From an uncultured Clostridia bacterium (GTDB taxonomy: Bacteria; Bacillota; Clostridia; Oscillospirales; Ruminococcaceae): a stretch of DNA of 49,492 nt. The stretch covers positions 1-49,492 of the forward strand of contig CANRFB010000014.1 in the NCBI GenBank assembly GCA_947629785.1, written 5' to 3'. Below the pieces are notes generated by a model that had not been told where the DNA came from, made no database searches, and was given only the letters and a program-made list of their open reading frames with translations. The translations under genes and the position numbers were made by a program. Shown one piece after another: positions 39,709 to 49,279 of the stretch (the stretch's first letter is position 1; the number at the start of each line of letters is the position of its first letter).

Positions 39709-40428
39709 TTGCATATAATTGCCGATCTTCACACACATACGGTCGCTTCAACACACGCTTATTCCACCGTTCTTGAAAATGCGGAATACGCTGCAAAAGC
39801 GGGACTTTCCGCCCTTGCCATAACAGACCATACCCCCGCTTCAACGGACGGTCCTCATGTATGGCATTTCCATAATCTGCACAAAGCGCTGCCCCGCGAA
39901 CTTCTCGGGGTAAAGCTTATTTTCGGCGCGGAATCAAGCATTATCGACTATGAGGGAAATATTGATTTTCCCCACGAAGAATGCAAGAACCTTGACTGGA
40001 TAATCGCTTCCATACACCGCAATCAGCTTGCAAAAGCTTCTCCCGATGTGATCACAAAGCTTTATCTCGGAGCTGCGGAAAATCCCGATGTTGACATGAT
40101 AGGTCACTGCGCCACCACGGGCTATGAATTCGACTATGAAAAGTGCCTGAAAAAGTTCAAGGAATGCGGCAAGATAGTCGAAATTAACGAAAGTTCTATA
40201 AAATGGAAAAACACTTCCGACAATTATCGTGAAGTTATCCGTATCTGCAAGAAATATGAAATTCCCGTAGCGGTCAATTCGGACGCCCACTTCTGCGGAC
40301 TTATCGGGAAAACGGAACTTGCCTTTGAATTGCTGAAAGAGCAGGATTTTCCCGAAAAGCTTATGGTAAATTCAGACTTTGACAAGCTGAAAGAGTTTAT
40401 CAATTCAAAAAGAGGAAATATTCTTTAA
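39709..40428 (+). CDS. PHP domain phosphoesterase (YcdX-like)
   Basis: A 239-residue stand-alone PHP hydrolase. Metal-binding motifs are visible in order: DLHTHT, TDHTP, FGAES, SIHRN, and NSDAHFCG near the end. These bind a trinuclear metal site in YcdX relatives. The substrate is unknown. It starts with TTG at 39709, eight bases after GGAGG, and no ATG alternative keeps the first metal motif. In many Clostridia a PHP gene sits between hprK and murB, as here. Confidence 0.87.
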   Translation: MHIIADLHTHTVASTHAYSTVLENAEYAAKAGLSALAITDHTPASTDGPHVWHFHNLHKALPRELLGVKLIFGAESSIIDYEGNIDFPHEECKNLDWIIASIHRNQLAKASPDVITKLYLGAAENPDVDMIGHCATTGYEFDYEKCLKKFKECGKIVEINESSIKWKNTSDNYREVIRICKKYEIPVAVNSDAHFCGLIGKTELAFELLKEQDFPEKLMVNSDFDKLKEFINSKRGNIL

Positions 40429-40474
40429 GTTCCGTCATAAACTTTAGAAAGATAATTTCAAAGGGGCGTAGGCT

Positions 40475-41410
40475 ATGGACTCCCGAATAAAAAATATTTC
40501 CGAAGAAGCGCAGAAGCTTGGCTGCACCGTTGAACTCAACGCTGTTCTGAAAAATTACACCACATTCAGGATAGGCGGGGAATGTCCCCTGCTTGTGAAA
40601 CTTAACGGCGAGGATAGTTTTCTGCGGCTGATACCCCTTGCGGAAAGGCTGAATGTTCCCTACTACATCTTCGGGAAAGGTTCTAACCTTATTGTTGATT
40701 CGGAGGGCATAAGCGGCGTTGTTTTCGTTGTGGGAAAGGATTTTTCCGAAATTGCCCGAAGCGGGAACGTTCTTACCTGTCAGGCGGGGGCAACTCTTTC
40801 AAAGATATGCCTTTACGCCCTTGAAAACAGCCTTGCGGGATTGGAATTTGCCTACGGTATTCCCGGAACGCTGGGCGGCGCGGTGTTCATGAACGCGGGA
40901 GCTTACGGCGGAGAAATGAAAGACGTTATAGTTTCCGTAAAAGCCATGGACAGAAGCGGGAACGTAAAGACATATTCCCCGCAGGAACTGGGATTTTCCT
41001 ACCGTCACAGCCGTTTCACCCACAGCGGAGAGATAATTATTTCCGCGGAAATACGCCTTGAAAACGGCGATAAAACGGAAATAAAGGCGAAAATGGACAA
41101 GCTGACCGAACAGCGCCGTTCCAAGCAGCCTTTAGAATTTCCAAGTGCGGGAAGTACGTTCAAACGCCCCGAGGGGAGTTATGCTTCACTTCTTATCGAA
41201 CAGTGCGGGCTGAAAGGCGTTCACGTGGGAGATGCTGAAGTCAGCACCAAGCACAGCGGATTTATCATAAACAAAGGAAATGCGGATTTTTCACAGCTTA
41301 TGGAACTTATAGAACTTGTCAGGAACACCGTAAAGGAAAAGACAGGGTATGTTCTGGAATGTGAGCCGCTTATAATTTCGGATAACCGGGAAAGGAATGG
41401 TCGCAAATGA
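40475..41410 (+). CDS. murB: UDP-N-acetylenolpyruvoylglucosamine reductase
   Basis: FAD enzyme making UDP-MurNAc for peptidoglycan. NYTTFRIGG and FGKGSNLIV bind FAD. GIPGTLGGAVFMNAGAYGGEM, SYRHSRF and PSAGSTFKRPEG (with the catalytic Ser) follow, so this is the type II form common in Firmicutes. 311 residues. Its last four bases (ATGA) are the start of rapZ. Confidence 0.96.
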   Translation: MDSRIKNISEEAQKLGCTVELNAVLKNYTTFRIGGECPLLVKLNGEDSFLRLIPLAERLNVPYYIFGKGSNLIVDSEGISGVVFVVGKDFSEIARSGNVLTCQAGATLSKICLYALENSLAGLEFAYGIPGTLGGAVFMNAGAYGGEMKDVIVSVKAMDRSGNVKTYSPQELGFSYRHSRFTHSGEIIISAEIRLENGDKTEIKAKMDKLTEQRRSKQPLEFPSAGSTFKRPEGSYASLLIEQCGLKGVHVGDAEVSTKHSGFIINKGNADFSQLMELIELVRNTVKEKTGYVLECEPLIISDNRERNGRK

Positions 41411-42267
41411 AATTTTTGATAGTTACGGGAATGTCAGGCGCGGGAAAATCCGGCGCGGTCAGTATTCTTGAAGATATAGGCTACTACTGCATAGACAACA
41501 TTCCTCCCCAGCTTATACCGAAATTTGCGGAGATATGCCTGAACAACGGTCAGATGAAAAAAGTCGCCATTGTCACCGACATACGCGGCGGCGAACTTTT
41601 CCTTGAACTGGACGCGGGGCTTAATTATCTCAAAGAAAACAATATGGAGGCTTCCATACTATTCCTTGACGCAAGCGATGATGTTCTTATAAAACGCTAC
41701 AAAGAGACCCGCCGCAAACACCCTCTTGACGAACAGTGTCACGGAAGTTTACAAAGCGCCATAGATATGGAAAGAGGCATACTCACTTCCGTCCGCGAAA
41801 GGGCGGATTACTACATTGACACTTCCGAACTTTCCATGGGTAAGCTGAAAGAAACGATTTACGCCATCTTCCTTGACGATCCAAACGCTTCGATGATAGT
41901 CAAGGTAATGTCTTTCGGCTACAAATACGGCGTTTCCCGTGAAGCGGACATTGTTTTTGACGTTCGCTGCCTGCCGAATCCGTTCTACATTCCCGAACTT
42001 AAGCACCACACAGGCAAGGAAAGCTGCGTAAGCGACTATGTTATGAAATTTGAGCAGTCGCAGGTGCTTCTTGCAAAGCTTCAGGATCTGCTTGATTTCC
42101 TGATTCCGCTTTACATTCACGAGGGCAAGAGCCAGCTTGTAATTGCTTTCGGCTGCACAGGCGGAAAACACCGCAGCGTTACCTACGCGGAAGCCATCTA
42201 CAAATACCTTTCAGGCAAAAACATCAAGTGCCGCATTTCACACAGAGATATTGAAAAGGATAGGTAA
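41407..42267 (+). CDS. rapZ: RapZ/YvcJ family nucleotide-binding protein
   Basis: A 286-residue P-loop protein. Walker A GMSGAGKSGA, DNIPPQLIP, the Walker B-like VTDIRGG and the C-terminal FGCTGGKHRSV are family hallmarks. In Enterobacteria RapZ targets the GlmZ RNA. In Firmicutes YvcJ hydrolyses GTP/ATP and the role is less clear. It overlaps murB and is six bases before whiA. The yvcK gene often found between them is absent. Confidence 0.94.
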   Translation: MKFLIVTGMSGAGKSGAVSILEDIGYYCIDNIPPQLIPKFAEICLNNGQMKKVAIVTDIRGGELFLELDAGLNYLKENNMEASILFLDASDDVLIKRYKETRRKHPLDEQCHGSLQSAIDMERGILTSVRERADYYIDTSELSMGKLKETIYAIFLDDPNASMIVKVMSFGYKYGVSREADIVFDVRCLPNPFYIPELKHHTGKESCVSDYVMKFEQSQVLLAKLQDLLDFLIPLYIHEGKSQLVIAFGCTGGKHRSVTYAEAIYKYLSGKNIKCRISHRDIEKDR

Positions 42268-42273
42268 AGACAA

Positions 42274-43206
42274 ATGTCATTTTCATATTCGGTAAAACAG
42301 GAGCTTTGCTCGGTAATTACCGACAAGGACAGGAAGTATTGCTGCCTTTACGGAATGCTGCTTTTTTGCAGGATATTTTCGCCGGAAGCTATCGTGTTCC
42401 AGACGGAAAACGAGCAGGTATGCAAACTTTTCAGGCGGCTTGCGGACGATGTTATCGGCGGCAGCAATATAACGGAAGTTTCCGAAACCAAAAAGAAAAA
42501 CGGCGGCGCGCTGTATTCTGTCAGCGTGCCGTCAGAACATTACAGGGAAGAAATTATCTACCGTTTCAGAATTTCCAGCCGCGCCGTTATCCACAGGATA
42601 CAGGCGGATATTATTGACAACAACAGTGTTTTTGCGTTCCTTGCGGGAGCGTTCCTTTCCTGCGGAAGCATTACGGAACCTATAAAGGAATATCATCTGG
42701 AATTTGCGGTCCCCTACCCCGAACTTGCAGGCGACCTTATGGAAATTCTCACTTCGGTAGGAGTCAGCGCCAAATCCGCCGAGCGGAAAAACATCTGCGT
42801 TATCTATCTGAAAGACAGCGAAGCAATTGAGGACCTGCTTACTCTTATGGGCGCGACTATGAGCAGCATTGACCTTATGAACATTAAAATTTACAAGGAC
42901 GTCCGAAACAAGGCAAACCGCATAGCAAACTGCGACGCGGCAAACATTGAACGCACCCTGCGTGCTTCCGAAAAACAGATAGAGGACATTGAATACATTA
43001 TGCAGACGGAAGGGCTTGACAGTCTTACTCCCGAACTAAAAAACATGGCGGAACTCCGCATGGAAAATCCCGATGTTTCACTTAAAGAATTAGGGGAAAT
43101 GCTGGACAAGCCCGTGGGACGTTCGGGGGCGAACCACAGACTGAAAAAGCTTTCCGAAATTGCGGACAGGATACGGGAAGAACGGGGCGAAGCGGGCGAA
43201 ACTTAA
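42274..43206 (+). CDS. whiA: DNA-binding protein WhiA
   Basis: A 310-residue protein with an N-terminal homing-endonuclease-like (LAGLIDADG-related, inactive) domain and a C-terminal HTH. KNRIANCDAANIERT and ELGEMLDKPVGRSGANHRLKKL are the diagnostic blocks. In Gram-positive bacteria WhiA influences cell division and chromosome segregation, and sporulation genes in actinomycetes. It sits between rapZ and dnaE. Confidence 0.95.
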   Translation: MSFSYSVKQELCSVITDKDRKYCCLYGMLLFCRIFSPEAIVFQTENEQVCKLFRRLADDVIGGSNITEVSETKKKNGGALYSVSVPSEHYREEIIYRFRISSRAVIHRIQADIIDNNSVFAFLAGAFLSCGSITEPIKEYHLEFAVPYPELAGDLMEILTSVGVSAKSAERKNICVIYLKDSEAIEDLLTLMGATMSSIDLMNIKIYKDVRNKANRIANCDAANIERTLRASEKQIEDIEYIMQTEGLDSLTPELKNMAELRMENPDVSLKELGEMLDKPVGRSGANHRLKKLSEIADRIREERGEAGET

Positions 43207-43222
43207 AAAGGACGGTGGAAAC

Positions 43223-46200
43223 GTGTCTTTCGTACATCTTCATCTTCACAGCGAATACAGTCTGCTTGACGGTGCTTGCCGTCTGAAACAGCTTGTTTCC
43301 CGTGCAAAGGAACTGGGACAATCCGCCGCTGCCGTCACGGACCACGGAAATATGTACGGCGCTGTAGAATTCTACAACGAAGCCTTAGCGCAGGGCATAA
43401 AGCCTATAATCGGCTGTGAAGTGTATGTTGCGCCGCGGACCCGTTTCGACAAAGTTCACGGTCAGGACAACAAACCTTACCACCTTGTTCTTCTCTGCAA
43501 AGACAACATCGGCTACAAGAATCTTATAAAAATGGTTTCCTACGGATTTACGGAGGGCTTTTACAGCAAGCCGCGGGTAGATACGGAACTTTTAGAAAGA
43601 TACCACGAGGGAATAATTGCGCTTTCGGGCTGTCTTGCGGGAGAACTTCCGCGGCTGCTTCTTAACGGCGAATACGAAAACGCAAAAGCCGCGGCTCTGA
43701 AATATCTTGAAATTTTCGGCGAGGGAAACTACTACATTGAAGTCCAGAACCACGGAATTCATGAGGAAGAACGCATACTTCCGCTGCTGTACAAGCTTTC
43801 CGCCGAAACGGGCATTCCCCTTGCCGCCACAAACGACGCCCACTACATTCACAAAAAGGACGCAGGACTGCAAAGGCTGCTTATTTCCATTCAGACAAAT
43901 ACTCCGCTCAGTCAGCCGAACCCACTGTCTTTCCCTACGGACGAATTCTACATGAAGTCGGAACAGGAAATGCTGGAGCTTTTCCGGAACGTTCCCCAAG
44001 CCGTCGAAAACACCGCCAAAATTGCGGAAATGTGCAATGTTACCTTTGAATTCGGTAAAATAAAACTTCCGAAATTCGCCGCCGAAGGAGTTTCCGACAC
44101 GGAGGAATATTTCCGCCGCCTATGCCATGAGGGAATGGCAAAGCGTTACGGAGAACCTGTCAAAAAGGAAATTTCAGAGCGCATGGAACACGAACTTGAC
44201 GTTATAACTTCCATGGGCTACACCGATTATTACCTTATTGTCTGGGATTATATCCGCTATGCCAAGGAACACGGCATTCCCGTAGGTCCGGGACGTGGTT
44301 CGGGTGCGGGAAGTCTTGCCGCTTACTGTATCGGGATAACCAACATCGACCCTATAAAGCATGATCTTATCTTTGAAAGATTTCTCAACCCCGAAAGAGT
44401 TTCCATGCCCGATTTTGACGTGGATTTCTGCTATGAGGGCAGGCAGCAGGTAATAGATTATGTTGTAAAAAAATACGGTTCGGATCATGTGGCGCAGATA
44501 GTAACTTTCGGAACGCTTGCGGCTCGGGGCGCTGTCCGCGACGTGGGCAGGATAATGGAATTGCCTTATCAGACGGTGGATAAAGTTTCCAAACTGATCC
44601 CTTTCGGTCCGAATGTTACCCTTGACTATGCACTGAAAGAAATTCCCGAACTTTCAAATTTATACAAAACAGACCCTACCGCAAGAAAGCTTATAGACAC
44701 GGCTTCTCAGTTGGAGGGTATGCCGAGGCATACTTCCATGCACGCGGCGGGAGTTGTAATTTCCGACGCGCCGGTCAGCGACTATGTTCCGGTACAGCTC
44801 AGCGGTGATACTGTCATAACCCAGTATGTTTTCCCCATACTGGAAAGCCTCGGACTGGTAAAGATGGACTTCCTCGGGCTGCGGAACCTGACGGTCATCC
44901 GCGACGCTTCAAACCACATACGAAAGTCCATACCCGATTTTGACATTGAAAAGATACCCATGGACGACAAGGAAACCTTTAAAATGATCTCCCGCGGGCA
45001 GACCACGGGCGTTTTCCAGCTTGAAAGCGGCGGTATGCGCCAGACGCTTATGAAACTCCGTCCCGAAAATATTGAGGACATAATTGCCGTTATTTCCCTT
45101 TACCGTCCCGGACCTATGGACAGTATTCCCAAATACATCGAGTGCCGCCACGACAGGTCGAAAGTCACCTACAAGCACCCTATTCTTAAAGATATTCTGG
45201 AAGTCACTTACGGCTGCATAGTTTATCAGGAACAGGTAATGGAGATCTGCCGCAAAATGGCAGGATATTCTTACGGGCGAGCCGATCTTGTCCGCAGGGC
45301 TATGGCTAAGAAAAAGCATGATGTTATGCTGAAAGAGCGGGACAGTTTTGTCGAAGGAGCGAAAGCAAACGGCGTTCCCGAAAATATTGCCAACGAAATT
45401 TTTGACGAAATGGTAAGTTTTGCGTCCTATGCTTTCAACAAATCCCATGCGGCAGCGTATTCATATATCTGCTATCAGACGGCATACCTGAAATGTCATT
45501 ATTTCAAGGAATACATGGCTGCGCTTATGACAAGCTGTCTTGACAGTGTGAACAAGCTTATTGAATATTCGGAGGAATGTTCCAAAAACGGCGTGAAGAT
45601 ATTAAGTCCAGACATCAACGAAAGCGGGGCGGGATTTTCCCCCACCGATGAGGGAATACGCTTTGCGCTTTCGGCGGTGAAAGGACTGGGTTTCAATTCC
45701 ATAAAAGAAATAATTTCCGAAAGGGAGCAGCACGGGAAATTCACCTCGCTGGAAAATTTCTGCAAGCGAATGAACGGCAGGGACGTGAACCGCAAAAGCA
45801 TTGAAAATCTTATCCGCTGCGGCGCATTTGACAGTTTCGGGCTGAACCGCCGCGAAATGATCGAAAATTACGACAGGATATTCAGCAATATTCAGGCGTA
45901 TTCAATGCGGAACATGGAGGGGCAGATAAACTTTTTCGACATGACCGACAGCGGCGCTGCGCCTGTCACCATCGAACATTACGAGGACTATCCCCTTTCG
46001 GAACGGCTTGAAACGGAAAAAGAACTCATCGGAATGTATCTTTCGGGACACCCTCTGGAAGATTACAGAATTTATTCGGAACTTTGCAGAATGAACACCC
46101 TTTCGCAGCTTTTCAGTGAACCGCGGCAGCTTCGCGACGGTGCGAAAATATCCCTGTTCTGCATTTTCCGCGGTGTAAAGATGTACACCCAGAAGAACGG

Positions 46201-46651
46201 TGCAAAAATGGCGTTCACCGAACTGGAGGACATGACGGGCGAAGCGGAGGGAATGATTTTTGCCGAACCGCTTATCTCTTTCGGAAATGCCGTACGCAAG
46301 GGACGTTCGGCGTTTATTTCGGGAAAAGTTTCCTACAAGGACGATTCCCCGAAAATAATTATAGAGCAGGCATTTCCTGCGGAAAAATATGCTTCTTTAT
46401 GCAGCAGAAAGCCTTTATTTATCAGACTTTCAAGCAAAGAAAACAATAAGCTGAACGAAATTCTTCCGCTGTGTGAAAAATTTTCCGGCGAGACAAAAAT
46501 AATAATATATTTAAGCGACACAAAACAAAAAATTACGCCGAAAAATATTTCCGGCGTGCGGCTATGCCCCGCTCTTATACGTGAACTTTACAGAATTGCA
46601 GGCGAGGAAAACACGGCTATAAGCAGACCTGAAAATTATACAAGTTCATAA
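43223..46651 (+). CDS. dnaE: DNA polymerase III subunit alpha (DnaE)
   Basis: Replicative polymerase of the DnaE1 type, 1142 residues. It has an N-terminal PHP domain (HLHLHSEYSLLDGA, TDHGNMYGA, TNDAHYI), a palm domain with catalytic aspartates in MPDFDVDF, the fingers region VISLYRPGPMDSIP, a helix-hairpin-helix part and an OB-fold (around AFTELEDMTGEAEG). The start is GTG at 43223, which puts SFVHLHLHSEYS at the very N-terminus as in relatives. The frame extends 21 codons back into whiA, but that segment is not part of the family. Last gene of the hprK operon. Confidence 0.94.
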   Translation: MSFVHLHLHSEYSLLDGACRLKQLVSRAKELGQSAAAVTDHGNMYGAVEFYNEALAQGIKPIIGCEVYVAPRTRFDKVHGQDNKPYHLVLLCKDNIGYKNLIKMVSYGFTEGFYSKPRVDTELLERYHEGIIALSGCLAGELPRLLLNGEYENAKAAALKYLEIFGEGNYYIEVQNHGIHEEERILPLLYKLSAETGIPLAATNDAHYIHKKDAGLQRLLISIQTNTPLSQPNPLSFPTDEFYMKSEQEMLELFRNVPQAVENTAKIAEMCNVTFEFGKIKLPKFAAEGVSDTEEYFRRLCHEGMAKRYGEPVKKEISERMEHELDVITSMGYTDYYLIVWDYIRYAKEHGIPVGPGRGSGAGSLAAYCIGITNIDPIKHDLIFERFLNPERVSMPDFDVDFCYEGRQQVIDYVVKKYGSDHVAQIVTFGTLAARGAVRDVGRIMELPYQTVDKVSKLIPFGPNVTLDYALKEIPELSNLYKTDPTARKLIDTASQLEGMPRHTSMHAAGVVISDAPVSDYVPVQLSGDTVITQYVFPILESLGLVKMDFLGLRNLTVIRDASNHIRKSIPDFDIEKIPMDDKETFKMISRGQTTGVFQLESGGMRQTLMKLRPENIEDIIAVISLYRPGPMDSIPKYIECRHDRSKVTYKHPILKDILEVTYGCIVYQEQVMEICRKMAGYSYGRADLVRRAMAKKKHDVMLKERDSFVEGAKANGVPENIANEIFDEMVSFASYAFNKSHAAAYSYICYQTAYLKCHYFKEYMAALMTSCLDSVNKLIEYSEECSKNGVKILSPDINESGAGFSPTDEGIRFALSAVKGLGFNSIKEIISEREQHGKFTSLENFCKRMNGRDVNRKSIENLIRCGAFDSFGLNRREMIENYDRIFSNIQAYSMRNMEGQINFFDMTDSGAAPVTIEHYEDYPLSERLETEKELIGMYLSGHPLEDYRIYSELCRMNTLSQLFSEPRQLRDGAKISLFCIFRGVKMYTQKNGAKMAFTELEDMTGEAEGMIFAEPLISFGNAVRKGRSAFISGKVSYKDDSPKIIIEQAFPAEKYASLCSRKPLFIRLSSKENNKLNEILPLCEKFSGETKIIIYLSDTKQKITPKNISGVRLCPALIRELYRIAGEENTAISRPENYTSS

Positions 46652-46900
46652 TTTTGAAAGCGGCTAAGATAGATCTTGGTCGCTTCAGTTTGTAGAAAAA
46701 GTATTATAATTTTGCGCGAAGCGCAAAATTCATAAAAAGTTCGCCAGCCTTTCAAGGCTGCGGGGTCTGAGGGAAAAACGAACTATGTTCGTTTGAGCCC
46801 TCGCCGCAAACGAACTCGGATTTTTTGCTTCAAAAACAATAGGTTTTTACATACGCACAAAAAGAAAATACGACAATAAAAATTAAAAGGAGAAAGTTTT
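46652..46900. repeat. Hairpin-rich intergenic region between dnaE and the CPBP gene
   Basis: 249 bp with no gene. Three perfect hairpins follow each other: 46708-46717 with 46721-46730 (10 bp), 46745-46751 with 46754-46760 (7 bp), and 46777-46783 with 46787-46793 (7 bp). The last is enclosed by GAGGG/CCCTC (46769-46773 with 46798-46802). A T-run follows at about 46821-46826. This may combine the dnaE terminator with a REP-like element. The sequence differs from the element at 21475-21835. Confidence 0.55.
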
Positions 46901-48013
46901 ATGGAGGACAATAATTTTATTGAAAATAACGCGGAATTTCCGCAGTTCCCGCCCGTGCAGGAAATTCCCGATCCGCAGCTGCTAAAGAAAAATATCAAAA
47001 AAGGTTACGGTTGGGCAGGACTTTCAATGGTATGTCAGTTTTTGATAATGATGGGTTTTGCGATACTTGCGTCGGAAGTTTATTCCGTAATTGCAATGGT
47101 GGGTTTTATGTCGGATAACCCGGGAGCAACTCAGGAACAGATCATGGAATTCAGCAGTTCTTTAAGCGGAAGTATACGGTATATAAATACGGTAAATGCG
47201 CTTGGTTATCTTATTGCAAACGTAGTCGCTGCAATCATAGGAATATGTGCGGCAAAAGCATTTAAATTCAAAGAATTATTCGGGAAATCAAAACTTTCTG
47301 CGGGAAATATCTCTCTCGGCATAATTGCAATACTCGGCATACAAGCAGTTTCAATGTTTGTACAGATACTTATTACGAACGTTACCGGATATTCGGGAAT
47401 GAGCGAAGATTCAGCCGCAGCCATTGGTTTTTCCAGTGATATGATCGCAAATATCATATTGGCATTATATATGGTAATAATTGCTCCGATAACGGAAGAA
47501 CTGCATTGCAGAGGATTTGTAATGAATATTCTTTCACCGGTAAATACAAAATTTGCCCTTATCGCGTCCTCGCTGCTTTTCGGAATTATGCACGGAAATT
47601 TCAATCAGATATTCAACGGTTTTATTCTCGGTCTGCTGCTCGGATATATTGCTATGAAAAGCGGTTCTTTAAAATATTCCATAATTGCGCACATGGTCGC
47701 AAATGCAAATGCAATGTTCTGTTCATATTTTTACGAATATAAAATATTCAGCGAACTTGGCGGAAAAGCCGCGGATATGTACGAAATGATACATTTTGCG
47801 GTGCTTATGGTAATTGGAATTATCGCACTTGTGCTTTTCATGAGAAAGAACGGAAAAATTACCAACGAGGACAGGCTGACTTCCTACACCGCAGACCCCA
47901 TTATCGCAAACGAAAAAGGACTTACATGGAAGCTTCTTTTAAAATGCCCGTCGGTATGGGTAATTACGATCATTTATGTAATTATGGCTGTTTCCTCAAT
48001 TGCGGCTGTTTAA
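46901..48013 (+). CDS. CPBP family intramembrane glutamic endopeptidase
   Basis: A 370-residue membrane protein with about eight hydrophobic segments. The N-terminal 30 residues are cytoplasmic and polar. The catalytic EExxxR appears as EELHCR, followed by FGIMHGNFNQIFNGF and the last motif HMVAN, so the Rce1-like active site is complete. The protein extends about 100 residues past the core with two more hydrophobic segments. Substrate unknown. Bacterial members include immunity and anti-sigma-cleaving proteases. It stands alone. Confidence 0.88.
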   Translation: MEDNNFIENNAEFPQFPPVQEIPDPQLLKKNIKKGYGWAGLSMVCQFLIMMGFAILASEVYSVIAMVGFMSDNPGATQEQIMEFSSSLSGSIRYINTVNALGYLIANVVAAIIGICAAKAFKFKELFGKSKLSAGNISLGIIAILGIQAVSMFVQILITNVTGYSGMSEDSAAAIGFSSDMIANIILALYMVIIAPITEELHCRGFVMNILSPVNTKFALIASSLLFGIMHGNFNQIFNGFILGLLLGYIAMKSGSLKYSIIAHMVANANAMFCSYFYEYKIFSELGGKAADMYEMIHFAVLMVIGIIALVLFMRKNGKITNEDRLTSYTADPIIANEKGLTWKLLLKCPSVWVITIIYVIMAVSSIAAV

Positions 48014-48027
48014 ATAATGCAGCAAAA

Positions 48028-48055
48028 AGGCGGTATTGTTTTCGCAATACCGCCT
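48028..48055. terminator. Bidirectional terminator between the CPBP gene and the 209-residue gene
   Basis: A perfect 11-bp stem (48028-48038 with 48045-48055). On the minus strand it is followed by five U residues. The stop codon of the minus-strand gene (48054) falls in the stem. Confidence 0.85.
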
Positions 48056-48683
48056 AAATTATTTCCGAATTTTCCATTATAAGACTCAGCTGATATGCGG
48101 AGACTGCGGCTTTGCGGCGCGCGCTGTTCTTATCAATTTCGCTGTTTGTTATTTTCCCGTCTTTAAAAAATTCTTCCTGACGTTCAGCGGCATTTATCCG
48201 CTCCGCAAATATCATGGTCTTGTCAAATTCGTTCTGCTCGCGTTCGCGTTTTTGTGAAGCGATAACATTTCTCTTGATATTTTCGTACATAAGCTTCATT
48301 CGCTTATCCCACCAGTCGCTGAAAACCGATGTATCGGGCTGAACTTGTTCTTTTCTCAGCTGCTCGATAAAAATTTCCTCTTTGCTCTTACCGATATGAA
48401 CGATTTTAACGGCGTCCGCAGGCGAAGAATTTTCCAACATATCCTGTATTGTGTCAAGGACGTATTTTTCATATTCAGGGTCATTCTGCATAGCCTTATA
48501 ACCTTCGTCCGAAATATCCCACTGCACCTTGCCTGACGAGGGCATTTTTGAAATAGCGTCGTTTATGTACTGTTTATACTGTTCAAAAGAAAGTTTTTTT
48601 TTGAATTCCTCAGACAGCGCATAACCCTTATCCGCAGCCTTGGGCATTGTTTTCGGAAATACATACTCGTTTGTAATATTCAT
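48054..48683 (-). CDS. Unrecognised 209-residue hydrophilic protein
   Basis: Not recognised. The protein is charged and mostly alpha-helical in appearance, with no signal peptide or membrane segment. Residues about 30-90 (SFEQYKQYINDAISKMPSSG onward) look globular. Residues about 120-200 are rich in Lys, Arg, Glu and Gln and could be a long helix. An AGGGGAGGGGATC-type ribosome site precedes the ATG. It is 27 bp downstream of maf on the same strand, so the two may be co-transcribed. Confidence 0.7.
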   Translation of the reverse strand: MNITNEYVFPKTMPKAADKGYALSEEFKKKLSFEQYKQYINDAISKMPSSGKVQWDISDEGYKAMQNDPEYEKYVLDTIQDMLENSSPADAVKIVHIGKSKEEIFIEQLRKEQVQPDTSVFSDWWDKRMKLMYENIKRNVIASQKREREQNEFDKTMIFAERINAAERQEEFFKDGKITNSEIDKNSARRKAAVSAYQLSLIMENSEII

Positions 48684-48710
48684 AAGATCCCCTCCCCTAT
48701 CGGGAATTTT

Positions 48711-49277
48711 TTATATTTTAAGGAAATCGTCAAGGCGGCGTTTCAGCATGGAAACAGGCAGTCCCACAACATTGAAAAAGTCGCCGTTTATTGCCTTTAC
48801 AAATACGCAGCCTTTCCCCTGAATACCGTACGCTCCCGCTTTGTCCATAGGTTCGCCCGTAGAAATATACTCCGCAATTTCTTTTTCTGTGATCGGGTAA
48901 AATTCAACTTCCGTGCGGCAGGAAAAACTTTCGCGGCGGTCACCGCAGAAAATGCACACTCCGGTAATTACCGTATGGACTTTTCCGGAAAGCATTTTTA
49001 ACATTCTTTCCGCATCGGCGGGATCTTTCGGCTTGCCGAGTATTTCCCCGTCGGATATTACCACCGTATCGCAGCCTATAACGACGCTTTCGGGGAATTT
49101 TTCGGAAACATACGCCGCCTTTTTCACCGCAAGTAATTCCGCGCAGTTTTCCGGAGAAATTTCCACGGGAACGCTCTCGTCAATATCCGCGGGAAAAACA
49201 TCATATTCCGGAACAATATAAGCCAGCAGTTCTTTCCGCCTCGGCGAACCGGAAGCAAGTATGATCTTTCCGCTCAT
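48711..49277 (-). CDS. maf: Maf family nucleoside triphosphate pyrophosphatase
   Basis: A 188-residue house-cleaning enzyme that hydrolyses dTTP, UTP and modified nucleotides. LASGSPRRKELL at the N-terminus is the P-loop-like signature. VIGCDTVV, GKPKD, and DKAGAYGIQGKG with the final INGDFFNVVGLP confirm the YhdE/Maf-type. It begins two bases after the stop of the GGDEF gene, so the two are in one operon. Confidence 0.94.
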   Translation of the reverse strand: MSGKIILASGSPRRKELLAYIVPEYDVFPADIDESVPVEISPENCAELLAVKKAAYVSEKFPESVVIGCDTVVISDGEILGKPKDPADAERMLKMLSGKVHTVITGVCIFCGDRRESFSCRTEVEFYPITEKEIAEYISTGEPMDKAGAYGIQGKGCVFVKAINGDFFNVVGLPVSMLKRRLDDFLKI

Positions 49278-49279
49278 TT

